Notes under the pieces: model-generated
What the model was told of the DNA's origin: nothing
Database searches by the model: none
What the model saw: the letters and a program-made list of their open reading frames with translations, nothing else
Part shown: positions 26,760-35,678 of the stretch, piece after piece
How positions within the stretch are numbered: position 1 is the first letter of the stretch
Layout: each line of letters opens with the position of its first letter
Program-made: the position numbers and the translations under genes
From: Clostridiisalibacter paucivorans DSM 22131
Lineage (GTDB): Bacteria; Bacillota; Clostridia; Tissierellales; Clostridiisalibacteraceae
Reading direction: 5' to 3'
Assembly (NCBI RefSeq): GCF_000620125.1
Contig: NZ_JHVL01000018.1
Location: 1 to 58,468, forward strand
DNA length: 58,468 nucleotides

Positions 26760-27806
26760 TTATAATGATATTCCTGCTTCTTCAAATGTTATCATTTCTT
26801 TATTCATGAAAGTAGATGACTCTATAATATTAAATGCTAAAACTGCACCAGAACCTTCTCCTAGTCTCATATTCATATGGAGCATAGGTTCTAGGCCCAA
26901 TATTGTAGAGGCGGCATATCCACTTTTATCTGCAGATGCATGAGATGGGAAAAAGTATTTTAATGATTTAGGAGCTATTTTAGAAGCTATTATAGCAGAG
27001 ACTGTAGCTATAGTACCATCTATGACTATAGGAACTCTATTTGCGGCACCTGCTAACATTACACCGGTCATACCTGCAATATCTAGTCCACCTACTTTAT
27101 GGAGAACATCTATGGGATCTAATGGATCAGGATTATTTTTATCAATAGCTTTTTTTATGGCATTGATTTTGGTTGGCAGAGACTCTACAGGGAGATTGGC
27201 ACCAACTCCTACAATTGTCTTGGGATCTAAGCTAGCCAATACAGATAAAACAGCTGTGCTAGCAGTGGTATTGGCTATCCCCATTTCTCCAGTAGCTAAT
27301 AAATTTATTCCATTATCTATTTCTTGTTGAGCAATTTCTATCCCTACTTCTATTGCTTTTATGGCCTCGTCTCTAGTCATTGCAGGTCCTTTTGTCATAT
27401 TGGCAGTACCATACCTTATTTTTTTATTGATAACTTTAGAGGAATCTATATCTCTTATAACACCAATATCTACAGGGATTACCTTAGTATTGTTTTGTTT
27501 AGCTAAAGCACATACGCCTGTCACTCCTCTAGCAAAGTTTAATGTCTGTATATAAGTCACTTCTTGGGGAGTAGATGCTACAGACTCTTCAAAAACACCA
27601 TGATCTGCAGCCATAACTATTACAGCTTTATTATCTACTTTTGGATATAATTTACCTGTAATACCACAAAGCTGTATAAGGATATCTTCTAGTTTACCTA
27701 GACTTCCTATAGGTTTTATTAAATTATCTACCCTTTCTCTTGATTTTTTCATCATTTTTGAGTCTAAATCTTTAATATTATTGATAGTTTGATTTAAAAG
27801 TTCCAT
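26760..27806 (-). CDS. cobT: Nicotinate-nucleotide--dimethylbenzimidazole phosphoribosyltransferase
   Basis: The 348-aa enzyme activates dimethylbenzimidazole (or another lower-ligand base) to its alpha-ribotide for the nucleotide loop of cobalamin. Family landmarks include RVDNLIKPIGSLGKLE, VIVMAADHGVFEE, NFARGVTGVCALA, GEMGIANTTAS and the catalytic Glu in MRLGEGSGAVLAF. Length is standard. No other cobalamin genes are nearby, so it may act in salvage or loop remodelling. A cobalamin riboswitch followed by a terminator lies directly upstream on the same strand, so expression should fall when cobalamin is abundant. Confidence 0.96.
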   Translation of the reverse strand: MELLNQTINNIKDLDSKMMKKSRERVDNLIKPIGSLGKLEDILIQLCGITGKLYPKVDNKAVIVMAADHGVFEESVASTPQEVTYIQTLNFARGVTGVCALAKQNNTKVIPVDIGVIRDIDSSKVINKKIRYGTANMTKGPAMTRDEAIKAIEVGIEIAQQEIDNGINLLATGEMGIANTTASTAVLSVLASLDPKTIVGVGANLPVESLPTKINAIKKAIDKNNPDPLDPIDVLHKVGGLDIAGMTGVMLAGAANRVPIVIDGTIATVSAIIASKIAPKSLKYFFPSHASADKSGYAASTILGLEPMLHMNMRLGEGSGAVLAFNIIESSTFMNKEMITFEEAGISL

Positions 27807-27846
27807 ATTTTGACCTCCTCATTTTTTATAAGATATGTTTATAATA

Positions 27847-27896
27847 AAAAAAGTTCGTGGTGTTTTTGTATAACAAAAACACCACGAACTTTTCCA
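27847..27896 (-). terminator. Riboswitch expression-platform terminator before cobT
   Basis: On the minus strand, AAGTTCGTGGTGTTTTTGT and its inverse (arms about 27851-27869 and 27874-27892) form a perfect stem of about 19 bp with a short loop and a U tract. It sits between the cobalamin aptamer and the cobT start. Confidence 0.92.
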
Positions 27897-27914
27897 TCAT
27901 TCGTTAAAAACAAA

Positions 27915-28083
27915 TAACTAAAGGCAGGTCTTCTGGCTCTGGGTCATAATTCTCTTATACCTTCCCATCTTATGAATAAGACAGTGGTTTTAACATAACA
28001 GAACTCACCATTACAGCGGTGGGACCGCTGGAGACTTTCACTCCATTCCCTTTTCACCTATAATATCATAGGCACCTATAGTT
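27915..28083 (-). ncRNA. Cobalamin riboswitch
   Basis: The minus strand shows the cobalamin aptamer landmarks in order: GGTGCC at the 5' end (28070-28075), AAAAGGGAAT and GTGAAA..TCC, the B12-box-like CAGCGGTCCCACCGCTGTAA core (about 28006-28026), and the 3' AGAAGACCTGCC (27923-27934). A strong terminator follows, then cobT. Only about 20 nt separate its 5' end from the proA stop, so its promoter must overlap the end of proA unless transcription runs through from proBA. Confidence 0.95.
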
Positions 28084-28103
28084 AAAATTTAATTTCACTT
28101 AAA

Positions 28104-29357
28104 TTAAGTAGTTTGTCCTTCACCATATCCTATATATTTGATAGTAGTTAATTGATCTAATCCCATTGGTCCTCTGGTGTGAAGTTTTTGAGTGCTTATG
28201 CCTATTTCAGCACCAAATCCATATCTACTTCCATCTGTAAAACGAGTAGATGCATTTACATAGACAGCAGCGGCATCTATTTCTAATAAGAATTTTTGAG
28301 AATTAGTGTAGTTATCAGTTATTATAGCTTCTGAATGACCAGTACCATATTGATATATATGATCTATAGCTTGATCTATAGAATCTACCACTTTAACAGC
28401 TAGTATGAGATCTAAGTATTCTGTATTCCAATCTTTTTCATTGGCATCAATAACATCAGGAATTATAATTTTAGTTTTTTCACATCCCCGTATCTCTACA
28501 TCTAAGTTAGTTAGAGAGTGATATATTTTAGGTAAAAAATCCTTTGCCACATCCTTATGAACCAAAAGAGTTTCCATAGTATTACAAACAGCAGGGCGTT
28601 GAGTTTTAGCATTTATAACTATTTTTTCTGCCATATCTAGATCTGCATAATTATCTATATATATATGACAGTTACCAACACCAGTTTGTATAACTGGAAC
28701 TGTTGAATTATTTACCACATTTTGTATAAGTCCAGCGCCACCTCTAGGTATAAGAATATCAATATATTTGTTTAATTTCATCATTTCATTAACTGCTTCT
28801 CTGTCAGGGATTTCTAATAATTGAATACATCCCTCGGGAAGGCCTGAAGAAATAGCAGCATCAATTATAATATTAGATAGGGCTATATTGGAATTGATTG
28901 CTTCTGACCCACCACGTAAAATAACAACATTTCCTGACTTAAGACATAAGGCAGCAGCATCCACAGTGACATTTGGTCTAGCTTCATAAATCATACCAAT
29001 AACCCCTAAAGGTACTTTGACTTGTCCTATTTTAAGGTTATTAGGTCTTTTCCACATAGATATTACTTCTCCTATGGGATCTTTAAGGTCGGCAATCTTT
29101 CGTAATCCATCAGATATGTCTTTAATTCTATCTTCTGTAAGAAGCAATCTGTCAATTAGAGATTTAGATAATCCTTTATGTCTACCAGCCTCTATGTCTT
29201 TGCTATTTGCTTCTAAAATGAAATCCATTTTTCTAATAAGTGCATCGGACATCTTTAAAAGGGCCTTATTTTTTGTATTGGTATCCATAGTGGCAAGTAT
29301 TCTTGATGCCTTTTTAGCTTTCTTAGCCTTTTCTAATACATAATTTTTAATGTCCAC
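28104..29357 (-). CDS. proA: Gamma-glutamyl phosphate reductase
   Basis: The 417-aa enzyme reduces gamma-glutamyl phosphate to glutamate semialdehyde with NADPH, step two of proline synthesis. Landmarks are GVIGMIYEARPNVTVDAA, LKSGNVVILRGGSEA, the catalytic Cys in QRPAVCNTMETLLVH, and ASTRFTDGSRYGFGAEIGIST. Length is standard. It follows proB by 15 bp with AAGGAGGG between them, so the two form an operon. proC is not in the window. Confidence 0.97.
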   Translation of the reverse strand: MDIKNYVLEKAKKAKKASRILATMDTNTKNKALLKMSDALIRKMDFILEANSKDIEAGRHKGLSKSLIDRLLLTEDRIKDISDGLRKIADLKDPIGEVISMWKRPNNLKIGQVKVPLGVIGMIYEARPNVTVDAAALCLKSGNVVILRGGSEAINSNIALSNIIIDAAISSGLPEGCIQLLEIPDREAVNEMMKLNKYIDILIPRGGAGLIQNVVNNSTVPVIQTGVGNCHIYIDNYADLDMAEKIVINAKTQRPAVCNTMETLLVHKDVAKDFLPKIYHSLTNLDVEIRGCEKTKIIIPDVIDANEKDWNTEYLDLILAVKVVDSIDQAIDHIYQYGTGHSEAIITDNYTNSQKFLLEIDAAAVYVNASTRFTDGSRYGFGAEIGISTQKLHTRGPMGLDQLTTIKYIGYGEGQTT

Positions 29358-29372
29358 AGAAACCCTCCTTCT

Positions 29373-30188
29373 TTATTTTAAAATCTTACAATCTGCGTCA
29401 AATAAAGTTCCTATTTCTTCGCCTTCTAATATAGAATTGATCACATTATAAATGGAACCGTTGGCAATTATCATAGAAGCACCAGCAGATGTAGCTATTT
29501 TTGCTGCATTGATTTTGGTAACCATACCACCTGTACCCAAAATACTACCAGGATTACCAGCCATAGCCTCTAATTGAGGAGTTATTCTATCTACATAGTG
29601 AATAAGGCAAGCCTCATCATACTCTTTAGGATTGCAGTCATATAGACCATCTATATCAGATAAAATTATTAGTAAATCAGCTCCAATCAATTTAGCTACT
29701 AATGCTGATAAAGTGTCGTTATCTCCTACTTTGATTTCATCTACAGCCACTGCATCATTTTCATTTACGATGGGAATAACATGCTTATCAATTAAGGTTA
29801 AGCATGTATTTCGAGCATTAAAAAAACGAGTTTGATGATCTATATCGTCCTTTGTCAGTAAGATTTGAGCTATAGTTTTACCATATTCTGAAAAGAGTTT
29901 TTCATACATATGCAAAAGTATCCCCTGTCCTACAGCTGCTATAGACTGTTTTTCAGGTATGGTTTTAGGTCTTTTTTTCAATCCTAATTTTCCCATTCCA
30001 GCACCTATGGCACCAGAACTGACCAGTACAATTTGTATATCTTGATTATGAATATTGACCAATTGGCGTACTATACTTTCCATACGATTTAAATCTAAAA
30101 GTCCTGTAGGATGTGTTATAGTAGAAGTTCCAACTTTTACTACTATTTTTTTTATATTTTTCAAATATTTTTTTCTAGAATTAGTCAT
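29373..30188 (-). CDS. proB: Glutamate 5-kinase without PUA domain
   Basis: This kinase phosphorylates glutamate to start proline synthesis. The amino-acid-kinase fold is complete: [49 protein letters not shown] and [15 protein letters not shown]. The protein ends after about 270 residues, so the C-terminal PUA domain of E. coli ProB is absent, a common shorter form. The start is uncertain: ATG 30221 overlaps the only GGAGGG, while ATG 30188 (used here) lacks a close SD but overlaps the stop of a possible 8-codon leader peptide (30211-30185). Operon with proA. Confidence 0.92.
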   Translation of the reverse strand: MTNSRKKYLKNIKKIVVKVGTSTITHPTGLLDLNRMESIVRQLVNIHNQDIQIVLVSSGAIGAGMGKLGLKKRPKTIPEKQSIAAVGQGILLHMYEKLFSEYGKTIAQILLTKDDIDHQTRFFNARNTCLTLIDKHVIPIVNENDAVAVDEIKVGDNDTLSALVAKLIGADLLIILSDIDGLYDCNPKEYDEACLIHYVDRITPQLEAMAGNPGSILGTGGMVTKINAAKIATSAGASMIIANGSIYNVINSILEGEEIGTLFDADCKILK

Positions 30189-30348
30189 AATAAATAACTG
30201 ATTTTCAGCATTTCCCTCCATTTTATTAAAATATATTAATATTGTAATTTTAAAAGGATTATATCATAAATAAATCTTGTATTCAATTTCAATTAGTATT
30301 AAGGTATAATACAGTAGGATATATTAGAAAAAAATGAGGTGTATTTAA

Positions 30349-31167
30349 TTGAATTATAAAATGGTCGCCATTGATATGGATGGAACACTACTTAGTAGTA
30401 GCAATGAAATATCTGAAAGGAATAAGACTGTATTGAAGGAATTATCTAAGAAAGATGTAGATGTGGTAATATCAACAGGAAGAATCTTTACATCTGCATT
30501 ACACTATAGTAAAATACTGGGAATTAAAACTCCCATTATAGCGTGTAATGGTGCATATATAAAATCCCATGAGGATGGAAAGATATTATACGAAAATCCA
30601 GTTGATTATGAGGATTTAAAACAAATATTAGATTGTTTTGAAGAAGAAAATATGTATTATCACTTTTATGATAGTGATACCTTTTATGCCAAAGAATTAA
30701 AATATAATGCATTAAAGTACTATAATTGGAATAAAAAACAACCTAAAGAGGATAAAATAAAAATAAAGGTTATAGATAAAATTGAGGAAATTTTAGAAAA
30801 TAAAGAATTAGATGTCTATAAAATAGTTACAATGGATAAAGAGGAATATAAATTAGAGGATGTGAGAAGACAACTTTCTATTAATCAAGACATAGAAATA
30901 GTAAGTTCTTGGAGAGGCAGTCTTGATATAATGAACAAAGGCGTATCTAAAGGTAATGCATTAAAGGAGTTATGTAATTTATATAGTATAAAACCTGAGG
31001 AAGTAGTGGCTATAGGAGATAACGAGAATGATTTATCTATGTTAAAGTTTGCAGGCATGAGTGTAGCTATGGGTAATGGAGAAAAAATGGTTAAGGATTT
31101 TGCAGATATAATTACTGATACAAATGATAATGATGGAGTTGCAAAAATAATTGAAAAGATATTTTAG
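30349..31167 (+). CDS. Cof-type HAD-IIB family phosphatase
   Basis: The 272-aa protein uses a TTG start seven bases after GAGGTG. HAD motifs are intact: motif I AIDMDGTLL (nucleophile Asp and acid Asp), motif II VISTGR, motif III Lys in GVSKGNAL, and motif IV AIGDNENDLSML. The large C2B cap lies at about residues 85-190. Cof-type HADs dephosphorylate sugar phosphates, nucleotides or cofactors; the actual substrate cannot be told. It is monocistronic, divergent from proB. Confidence 0.93.
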   Translation: MNYKMVAIDMDGTLLSSSNEISERNKTVLKELSKKDVDVVISTGRIFTSALHYSKILGIKTPIIACNGAYIKSHEDGKILYENPVDYEDLKQILDCFEEENMYYHFYDSDTFYAKELKYNALKYYNWNKKQPKEDKIKIKVIDKIEEILENKELDVYKIVTMDKEEYKLEDVRRQLSINQDIEIVSSWRGSLDIMNKGVSKGNALKELCNLYSIKPEEVVAIGDNENDLSMLKFAGMSVAMGNGEKMVKDFADIITDTNDNDGVAKIIEKIF

Positions 31168-31227
31168 AAAACAAAAAATATGGTATAATTTTTTTGAAAG
31201 TATTTTTAGAGAAAATATAGAAATTTT

Positions 31228-31281
31228 AAAATCCATGGAGAAAATATGAGAATTTGTATTTTGAAAGATTCCATGGTTTTT
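31228..31281 (+). terminator. Hairpin after the HAD phosphatase gene
   Basis: TCCATGG-type arms (AAAATCCATGGA at 31228-31239 and TCCATGGTTTTT at 31270-31281) enclose a second pairing, AAAATA/TATTTT. The 3' arm runs into five T. It probably ends the phosphatase transcript, although it lies about 60 bp past the stop codon. Confidence 0.6.
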
Positions 31282-31336
31282 CACTGTCTTAGGAAATTTT
31301 ATTAGAAATATTCGATGAAGGGTAGGAGATGTTATT

Positions 31337-31807
31337 ATGTCACTTAATGTAGTTTTAATTGAGCCAGAGATACCTCAGAACACAGGGAATATAGCAAGGA
31401 CTTGTGCAGCAACAGGTACATCTTTACATTTGGTAAAGCCTTTGGGTTTTTCTGTAGATGATAAGTATTTAAAAAGAGCAGGGCTTGACTATTGGCATTT
31501 ATTAGATATAAATTATTATGATAATTTTGAGCAATTATTAAATAAAGTAGGGGAAGAAAAATTTTTTTATGCTACAACGAAAGGAGGGAATTTTTATACA
31601 AGCATGGATTTTTTCGATGATGCATATTTAGTGTTTGGAAAAGAAACAGCAGGTATACCTATGGAAATTTTAAATGCCAACGAGGAAAGGTGTATGAGAA
31701 TACCTATGATAGAAAACAAAGATGCTAGATCATTAAATCTGGCTACTTCAGCAGGGATAATTATATATGAAGCATTGAGACAAATAAAGTTTCCAAACCT
31801 TGTATGA
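31337..31807 (+). CDS. trmL: tRNA (cytidine/uridine-34-2'-O)-methyltransferase, TrmL-type
   Basis: The 156-aa SPOUT methyltransferase has EIPQNTGNIARTCAATG at the N-terminus, LVFGKETAGIPMEIL in the middle, and the C-terminal knot sequence CMRIPMIENKDARSLNLATSAGI. Length fits TrmL, which methylates the wobble base ribose of certain leucine tRNAs using S-adenosylmethionine. RBS is a weak GGTAGGAG. It lies between a hairpin and the phosphate-transporter gene. Confidence 0.94.
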   Translation: MSLNVVLIEPEIPQNTGNIARTCAATGTSLHLVKPLGFSVDDKYLKRAGLDYWHLLDINYYDNFEQLLNKVGEEKFFYATTKGGNFYTSMDFFDDAYLVFGKETAGIPMEILNANEERCMRIPMIENKDARSLNLATSAGIIIYEALRQIKFPNLV

Positions 31808-31945
31808 GGACACCAAAAAAATATTAAATATATATGAACTATTTAACATGGATTTAACAAAAGTATATAAAAATTATTATATTATATTTATTGTGCGCAT
31901 TTTGGTATGTGTTTTTTAAAACAAGAAAACATGGGAGGATTTGTA

Positions 31946-33547
31946 ATGGACATAGCTTTTGGTGTAGTAGGTGGTCTAGGTTTATTTCTTTATGGAATGA
32001 ATCTTATGGGGATGAGTCTCCAAAAAGTTGCTGGTGAAAGATTAAAAAGACTTATAGAAATTCTAACTAATAATAGGTTTATGGGAGTATTAGTTGGTAC
32101 TGTTGTCACTATGATTATTCAAAGTAGTAGTGCCACCACAGTTATGGTAGTGGGCTTTGTTAATGCAGGATTGATGCAGTTATCCCAAGCTATAGGGGTT
32201 ATAATGGGAGCTAATATAGGAACTACTGTTACAGCACAGCTTATTGCATTTAAATTAACAGATATTGCACCACTGGTAATCGCAATAGGTGTGGCTATAT
32301 GGTTATTTTCTTCAAAAAAGAAACACAAAGAAATGGCTGAAATATTAATAGGTTTTGGTATATTATTTATAGGTATGAGTTTTATGTCAGGGGCGTTAAA
32401 ACCTTTAAGAACTTCTCCAGTATTTAGGGATATTATGATTAGTCTTAAAAATCCTTTTGTAGGGATTTTAGTAGGATTTGGTATTACTGCTGCAGTACAA
32501 AGTAGTAGTGCTTCCATGGCTCTTTTATTGGCATTAGCCAGTGAAGGTTTTATAACAATAGATATGGCCCTTCCAATATTGTTTGGAGATAATATTGGGA
32601 CATGTGTAACTGCTTTATTGTCTAGTATTGGGGCAAGTACAACTGCCAAAAGGGCAGCTATAATGCACTTATTATTTAATCTTATAGGAACTGCTATATT
32701 TATGTTTATATTGAGGTACCCAATACAATCCCTTGTGCAGCGGTTAAGTCCTAATGATATTCAGAGGCAGATAGCAAATGCACATACATTCTTTAACATA
32801 TCTAATGTTGCTATACAATTTCCATTTGCAGGTTTTATAGTAATGGCTGCAAAGAGACTTGTACCAGGAGATGAGCCAGAACCTCAAGGATTAAAATATC
32901 TAGATTCAAGGATAATTGAAACACCATCAATAGCAGTAGGTCAAGCCTCTAAAGAAGTATTGAGGATGGGAAAGATAGTACAATCTTCCTTTGAAATATC
33001 GAGGGATGCATTTTTGAAAAAGGATGAAAATTTAATTAAACAGGTTTTTGAAAGGGAAAAAAATATAAATAGACTAGAGAAGGATATTACTAAGTACTTA
33101 ATTGAGCTCTCTAATGCACCATTGACTAAGGGACAGAATGAAACAGTTAAGACCTTGTTTAATACTATAAATGACTTAGAGAGAATAGGAGACCATGCAG
33201 ATAATATAGCTGAATTGGCCCAATACAGTATAGATGATAATTCAGATTTTTCTGAAGATGCTATAGAAGAATTAGAAAATATGTTCGAAAATGTGGAACA
33301 TGCCTTTAAGGCATCTATGGTGGCATTTAAAAGTGCCAATGGAGATATAGCCAGAGATGTTATCAGATATGAAGAAGAAATTGATTTGTTAGAAAAGAAA
33401 TATAGATCTAATCATATAGAGAGATTAAATATTATGTCATGTGAGCCCACATCAGGGGTAATATTTTTAGATATTATAAGTAACCTTGAACGAATAGCAG
33501 ACCATTCGTCTAATATAGCACTAACCATACTTGATGCGCTAAAGTAG
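31946..33547 (+). CDS. Na/Pi-cotransporter family protein with PhoU-like C-terminal domain
   Basis: The ATG at 31946 is chosen for GGGAGG seven bases upstream; earlier in-frame starts lack one. The 533-aa protein has the twofold-repeated NptA/PNaS core with QSSSATT (about residue 54) and QSSSASM (about residue 190), GANIGTTVTAQL and GDNIGTCVTAL. A cytosolic PhoU-like helical domain follows (about 340-533; TLFNTINDLERIGDHADNIA and DIISNLERIADHSSNIA). It should take up phosphate with sodium and may sense phosphate through the PhoU part. Single gene. Confidence 0.92.
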   Translation: MDIAFGVVGGLGLFLYGMNLMGMSLQKVAGERLKRLIEILTNNRFMGVLVGTVVTMIIQSSSATTVMVVGFVNAGLMQLSQAIGVIMGANIGTTVTAQLIAFKLTDIAPLVIAIGVAIWLFSSKKKHKEMAEILIGFGILFIGMSFMSGALKPLRTSPVFRDIMISLKNPFVGILVGFGITAAVQSSSASMALLLALASEGFITIDMALPILFGDNIGTCVTALLSSIGASTTAKRAAIMHLLFNLIGTAIFMFILRYPIQSLVQRLSPNDIQRQIANAHTFFNISNVAIQFPFAGFIVMAAKRLVPGDEPEPQGLKYLDSRIIETPSIAVGQASKEVLRMGKIVQSSFEISRDAFLKKDENLIKQVFEREKNINRLEKDITKYLIELSNAPLTKGQNETVKTLFNTINDLERIGDHADNIAELAQYSIDDNSDFSEDAIEELENMFENVEHAFKASMVAFKSANGDIARDVIRYEEEIDLLEKKYRSNHIERLNIMSCEPTSGVIFLDIISNLERIADHSSNIALTILDALK

Positions 33548-33627
33548 ATTATTATAATAAACATAGTCTTATTGTTAATCTACTATATAAGCCTTAAGAA
33601 TTTTAATATTTTTAAGATTGTAGAGTC

Positions 33628-33700
33628 GGGAGAAAATAGAGTTGCAAATAGCAATGTAATTCTAATGATTTTCTCCCTTATTTTATATCTATTTTTTTAG
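33628..33700 (+). terminator. Hairpin with U-rich tail after the Na/Pi gene
   Basis: GGGAGAAAAT (33628-33637) and ATTTTCTCCC (33668-33677) pair across a 30-nt loop and are followed by TTATTTTATATCTATTTTTTT. A plausible terminator, though the loop is long. Confidence 0.6.
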
Positions 33701-33733
33701 TATAATATTTAATATAAAAGGGGGAATTATAGA

Positions 33734-34843
33734 ATGGCAAGCAAAGTATTTTTTACTGATTTTAAGACAGGGAGTAAAAAGAATAATATTCCCAATAAGA
33801 TTAAAAGGCTTTTTGACAAGGTAGAAGCATATAAGATTTTAGAAGACAATGATATGACTGCTATAAAATTACATTTTGGAGAAAAAGGGATGAATACTTT
33901 TTTAAACCCTATATTTGTAAGACAGATAGTAGGTAAGGTTAAGGAAGTAGGAGGACAGCCATTTTTGACTGACACAAATACATTGTATACTGGAAGTAGA
34001 ACCAATAGCATAAGCCATATTCAGACTGCTATAGAAAATGGATTTGCATATCCAGTGGTAAATGCTCCCATAATTATAGCCGATGGATTATATAGTAAAA
34101 ATTCTATAGGTGTAAATGTAAATTTAAAGCACTTTGATGAAGTTAAGATTGCAGGAGAGATATATAATGCCAACTCTATGATAGTATTGAGCCATGTAAA
34201 AGGTCATGAGTTGGCAGGATTTGGAGGGACTATAAAGAATTTGGCTATGGGCTGTGCTAGTGCGGCAGGAAAACAGATGCAACATTCAGATGCAAAGCCA
34301 AAGGTTAATCAACAGAAATGTGTAGGATGTAGTGCTTGTGTCCAAAACTGTCCTGTAGATGCAATAACATTGGACCAAAGAAAGGCAGAGATAAGTCCTG
34401 AAATATGTATAGGGTGTGGAGAATGTGTTACTGTCTGTCCTAAAAGGGCTATAAAAGTACAGTGGAAGACAGATAGAGTTGTATTTTTAGAGAAAATGGC
34501 TGAATTTGCCTATGGTGCCATAAAGAATAAAAAAAATAAGGTAGTATACTTTAATTTTGTTATGAATGTAACACCATTATGTGATTGTGTACCATGGAGT
34601 GATGAGCCTATAATTAATGATGTAGGAATTTTGGCATCTTATGATCCTGTAGCAATAGATCAGGCAAGTTTAGACCTTATAGATGCACAAATTGGCCATA
34701 GTAATAGTAATTTGAAATGCAATCATGGAGCAGGAGAAGATAAATTTGGAGGATTACCTTCAGGAGAAAATGGAAGAACGGTTTTAGAATATGCTGAAAG
34801 CATAGGAATGGGATCTAGGGAATATGAGTTAATAGAGTTGTAA
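33734..34843 (+). CDS. DUF362 protein with two 4Fe-4S clusters
   Basis: The 369-aa protein has an N-terminal DUF362 domain (residues 1-190; AIKLHFGEKGMNTFLNP, LTDTNTLYTGSR, VLSHVKGHELAGFGG) and a bacterial-ferredoxin insert: CVGCSACVQNCPVDAI and CIGCGECVTVCPKRAI, both with complete CxxCxxCxxxCP sets. A DUF362 tail follows, including CDCVPWSDEP and SYDPVAIDQASLDLI. The family is thought to be redox or cofactor-related but has no firm function. It sits just upstream of the glycine reductase operon but has its own SD (GGGGG) and is separated from it by a promoter. Confidence 0.9.
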   Translation: MASKVFFTDFKTGSKKNNIPNKIKRLFDKVEAYKILEDNDMTAIKLHFGEKGMNTFLNPIFVRQIVGKVKEVGGQPFLTDTNTLYTGSRTNSISHIQTAIENGFAYPVVNAPIIIADGLYSKNSIGVNVNLKHFDEVKIAGEIYNANSMIVLSHVKGHELAGFGGTIKNLAMGCASAAGKQMQHSDAKPKVNQQKCVGCSACVQNCPVDAITLDQRKAEISPEICIGCGECVTVCPKRAIKVQWKTDRVVFLEKMAEFAYGAIKNKKNKVVYFNFVMNVTPLCDCVPWSDEPIINDVGILASYDPVAIDQASLDLIDAQIGHSNSNLKCNHGAGEDKFGGLPSGENGRTVLEYAESIGMGSREYELIEL

Positions 34844-34913
34844 TTTTGTTAATGTAGGTTATTTTTGTTATATAAATAATAAAAAAATTTAATAAAAAAC
34901 AATTATAGATTTA

Positions 34914-34942
34914 TTGTATAATAGCACACTCTATATTATAAT
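34914..34942 (+). promoter_or_regulatory. Sigma-A-type promoter of the glycine reductase operon
   Basis: TTGTAT (34914-34919) and TATAAT (34937-34942) are spaced by 17 bp. The predicted start, about 34949, lies 45 bases before the first glycine aptamer. No sigma-54 motif is seen here. Confidence 0.7.
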
Positions 34943-34992
34943 AGTACTAAAGAATTATACATAAATTGAATAAATTATAACTGGAGGAAAAA

Positions 34993-35158
34993 TGCGGGAG
35001 AGTTCAAAGTTTTGGCGCCGAAGGAGTAAATCAGAGGTATTGCCGACCTGTGATGATACTCTCAGGCAAAAGGACCGTATTTGGACAGTACTCTGAAGAG
35101 CGAAAGCACCGAAGGGGCAATTCTTGAGGTTTTATTAAAGAAGAAACTCTCAGGTTTA
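34993..35158 (+). ncRNA. Tandem glycine riboswitch
   Basis: Two glycine aptamers are visible. The first opens with GCGGGAGAG and carries GGCGCCGAAGGAG and ACTCTCAGGCAAAAGGACCG (ends about 35078). The second has CTCTGAAGAGC, AGCACCGAAGGGGCAA and AACTCTCAGG. These are the textbook conserved segments of the class. A terminator hairpin follows directly and then the glycine reductase genes, so glycine should turn the operon on. Confidence 0.96.
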
Positions 35159-35210
35159 AAACAGAGATAAGGCACTGGAATTCTAGTGCTTGTTTCTCTG
35201 TTTTTTTATT
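35158..35210 (+). terminator. Terminator in the glycine riboswitch expression platform
   Basis: ACAGAGA..AAG.CACT (from 35160) pairs with AGTGCTTGTTTCTCTGT around a GAATTC-centred loop and is followed by seven T. It lies between the aptamers and grdX. Confidence 0.92.
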
Positions 35211-35259
35211 TACCGTTAAAAGAAATCATTTTCATAAAAAAATTAGGTTGTGATAAATT

Positions 35260-35619
35260 ATGATTATAATAACTAATAATCCATTGATAAGGAATATGGA
35301 TTATGTCAATGGAGAAATATTGTACTATGATGTAAATATAATGGATATATTAATTTTAGCTAGAGATAGAGTTCATCAAGGTCATAAATTAATATCTCAT
35401 CCATTGTTTAGTAGTGTAAAACCCAATGAAAATCCCTATAAGACTATAATTATTTCAAAAGATAAGGGAAAGCTAGATATAAATGGCTTAAAAGTAATAG
35501 AAAATAGTATTAGTGTAGCATCTAAATTTTTAAAAAATTCTGAAATAAAGTGCTACTCTGATGAAATTTTAGAGGATTTTAAATTTATTGACTATACTAT
35601 AATATCGGAAAAATTTTAA
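35260..35619 (+). CDS. grdX: GrdX family protein
   Basis: The 119-aa protein begins MIIITNNPLI and contains ILILARDRVHQGHKLISHPL and VKPNENPYKTIII, the GrdX pattern. GrdX heads glycine and betaine reductase operons; its role is unknown, possibly regulatory or in assembly. It is the first gene after the glycine riboswitch terminator and has only a weak SD (AGGTTGTGA). Confidence 0.9.
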   Translation: MIIITNNPLIRNMDYVNGEILYYDVNIMDILILARDRVHQGHKLISHPLFSSVKPNENPYKTIIISKDKGKLDINGLKVIENSISVASKFLKNSEIKCYSDEILEDFKFIDYTIISEKF

Positions 35620-35678
35620 AAAGAGTGGAAGAGGGTATAAAGATTTTTAAGAAATAAAAATATAGAGGAGATGATATC

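Noticed and set aside
30222-30348. T-box or proline-responsive leader before proBA
   Set aside because: The 127-bp gap lacks a T-box sequence, a terminator and room for the specifier domain.
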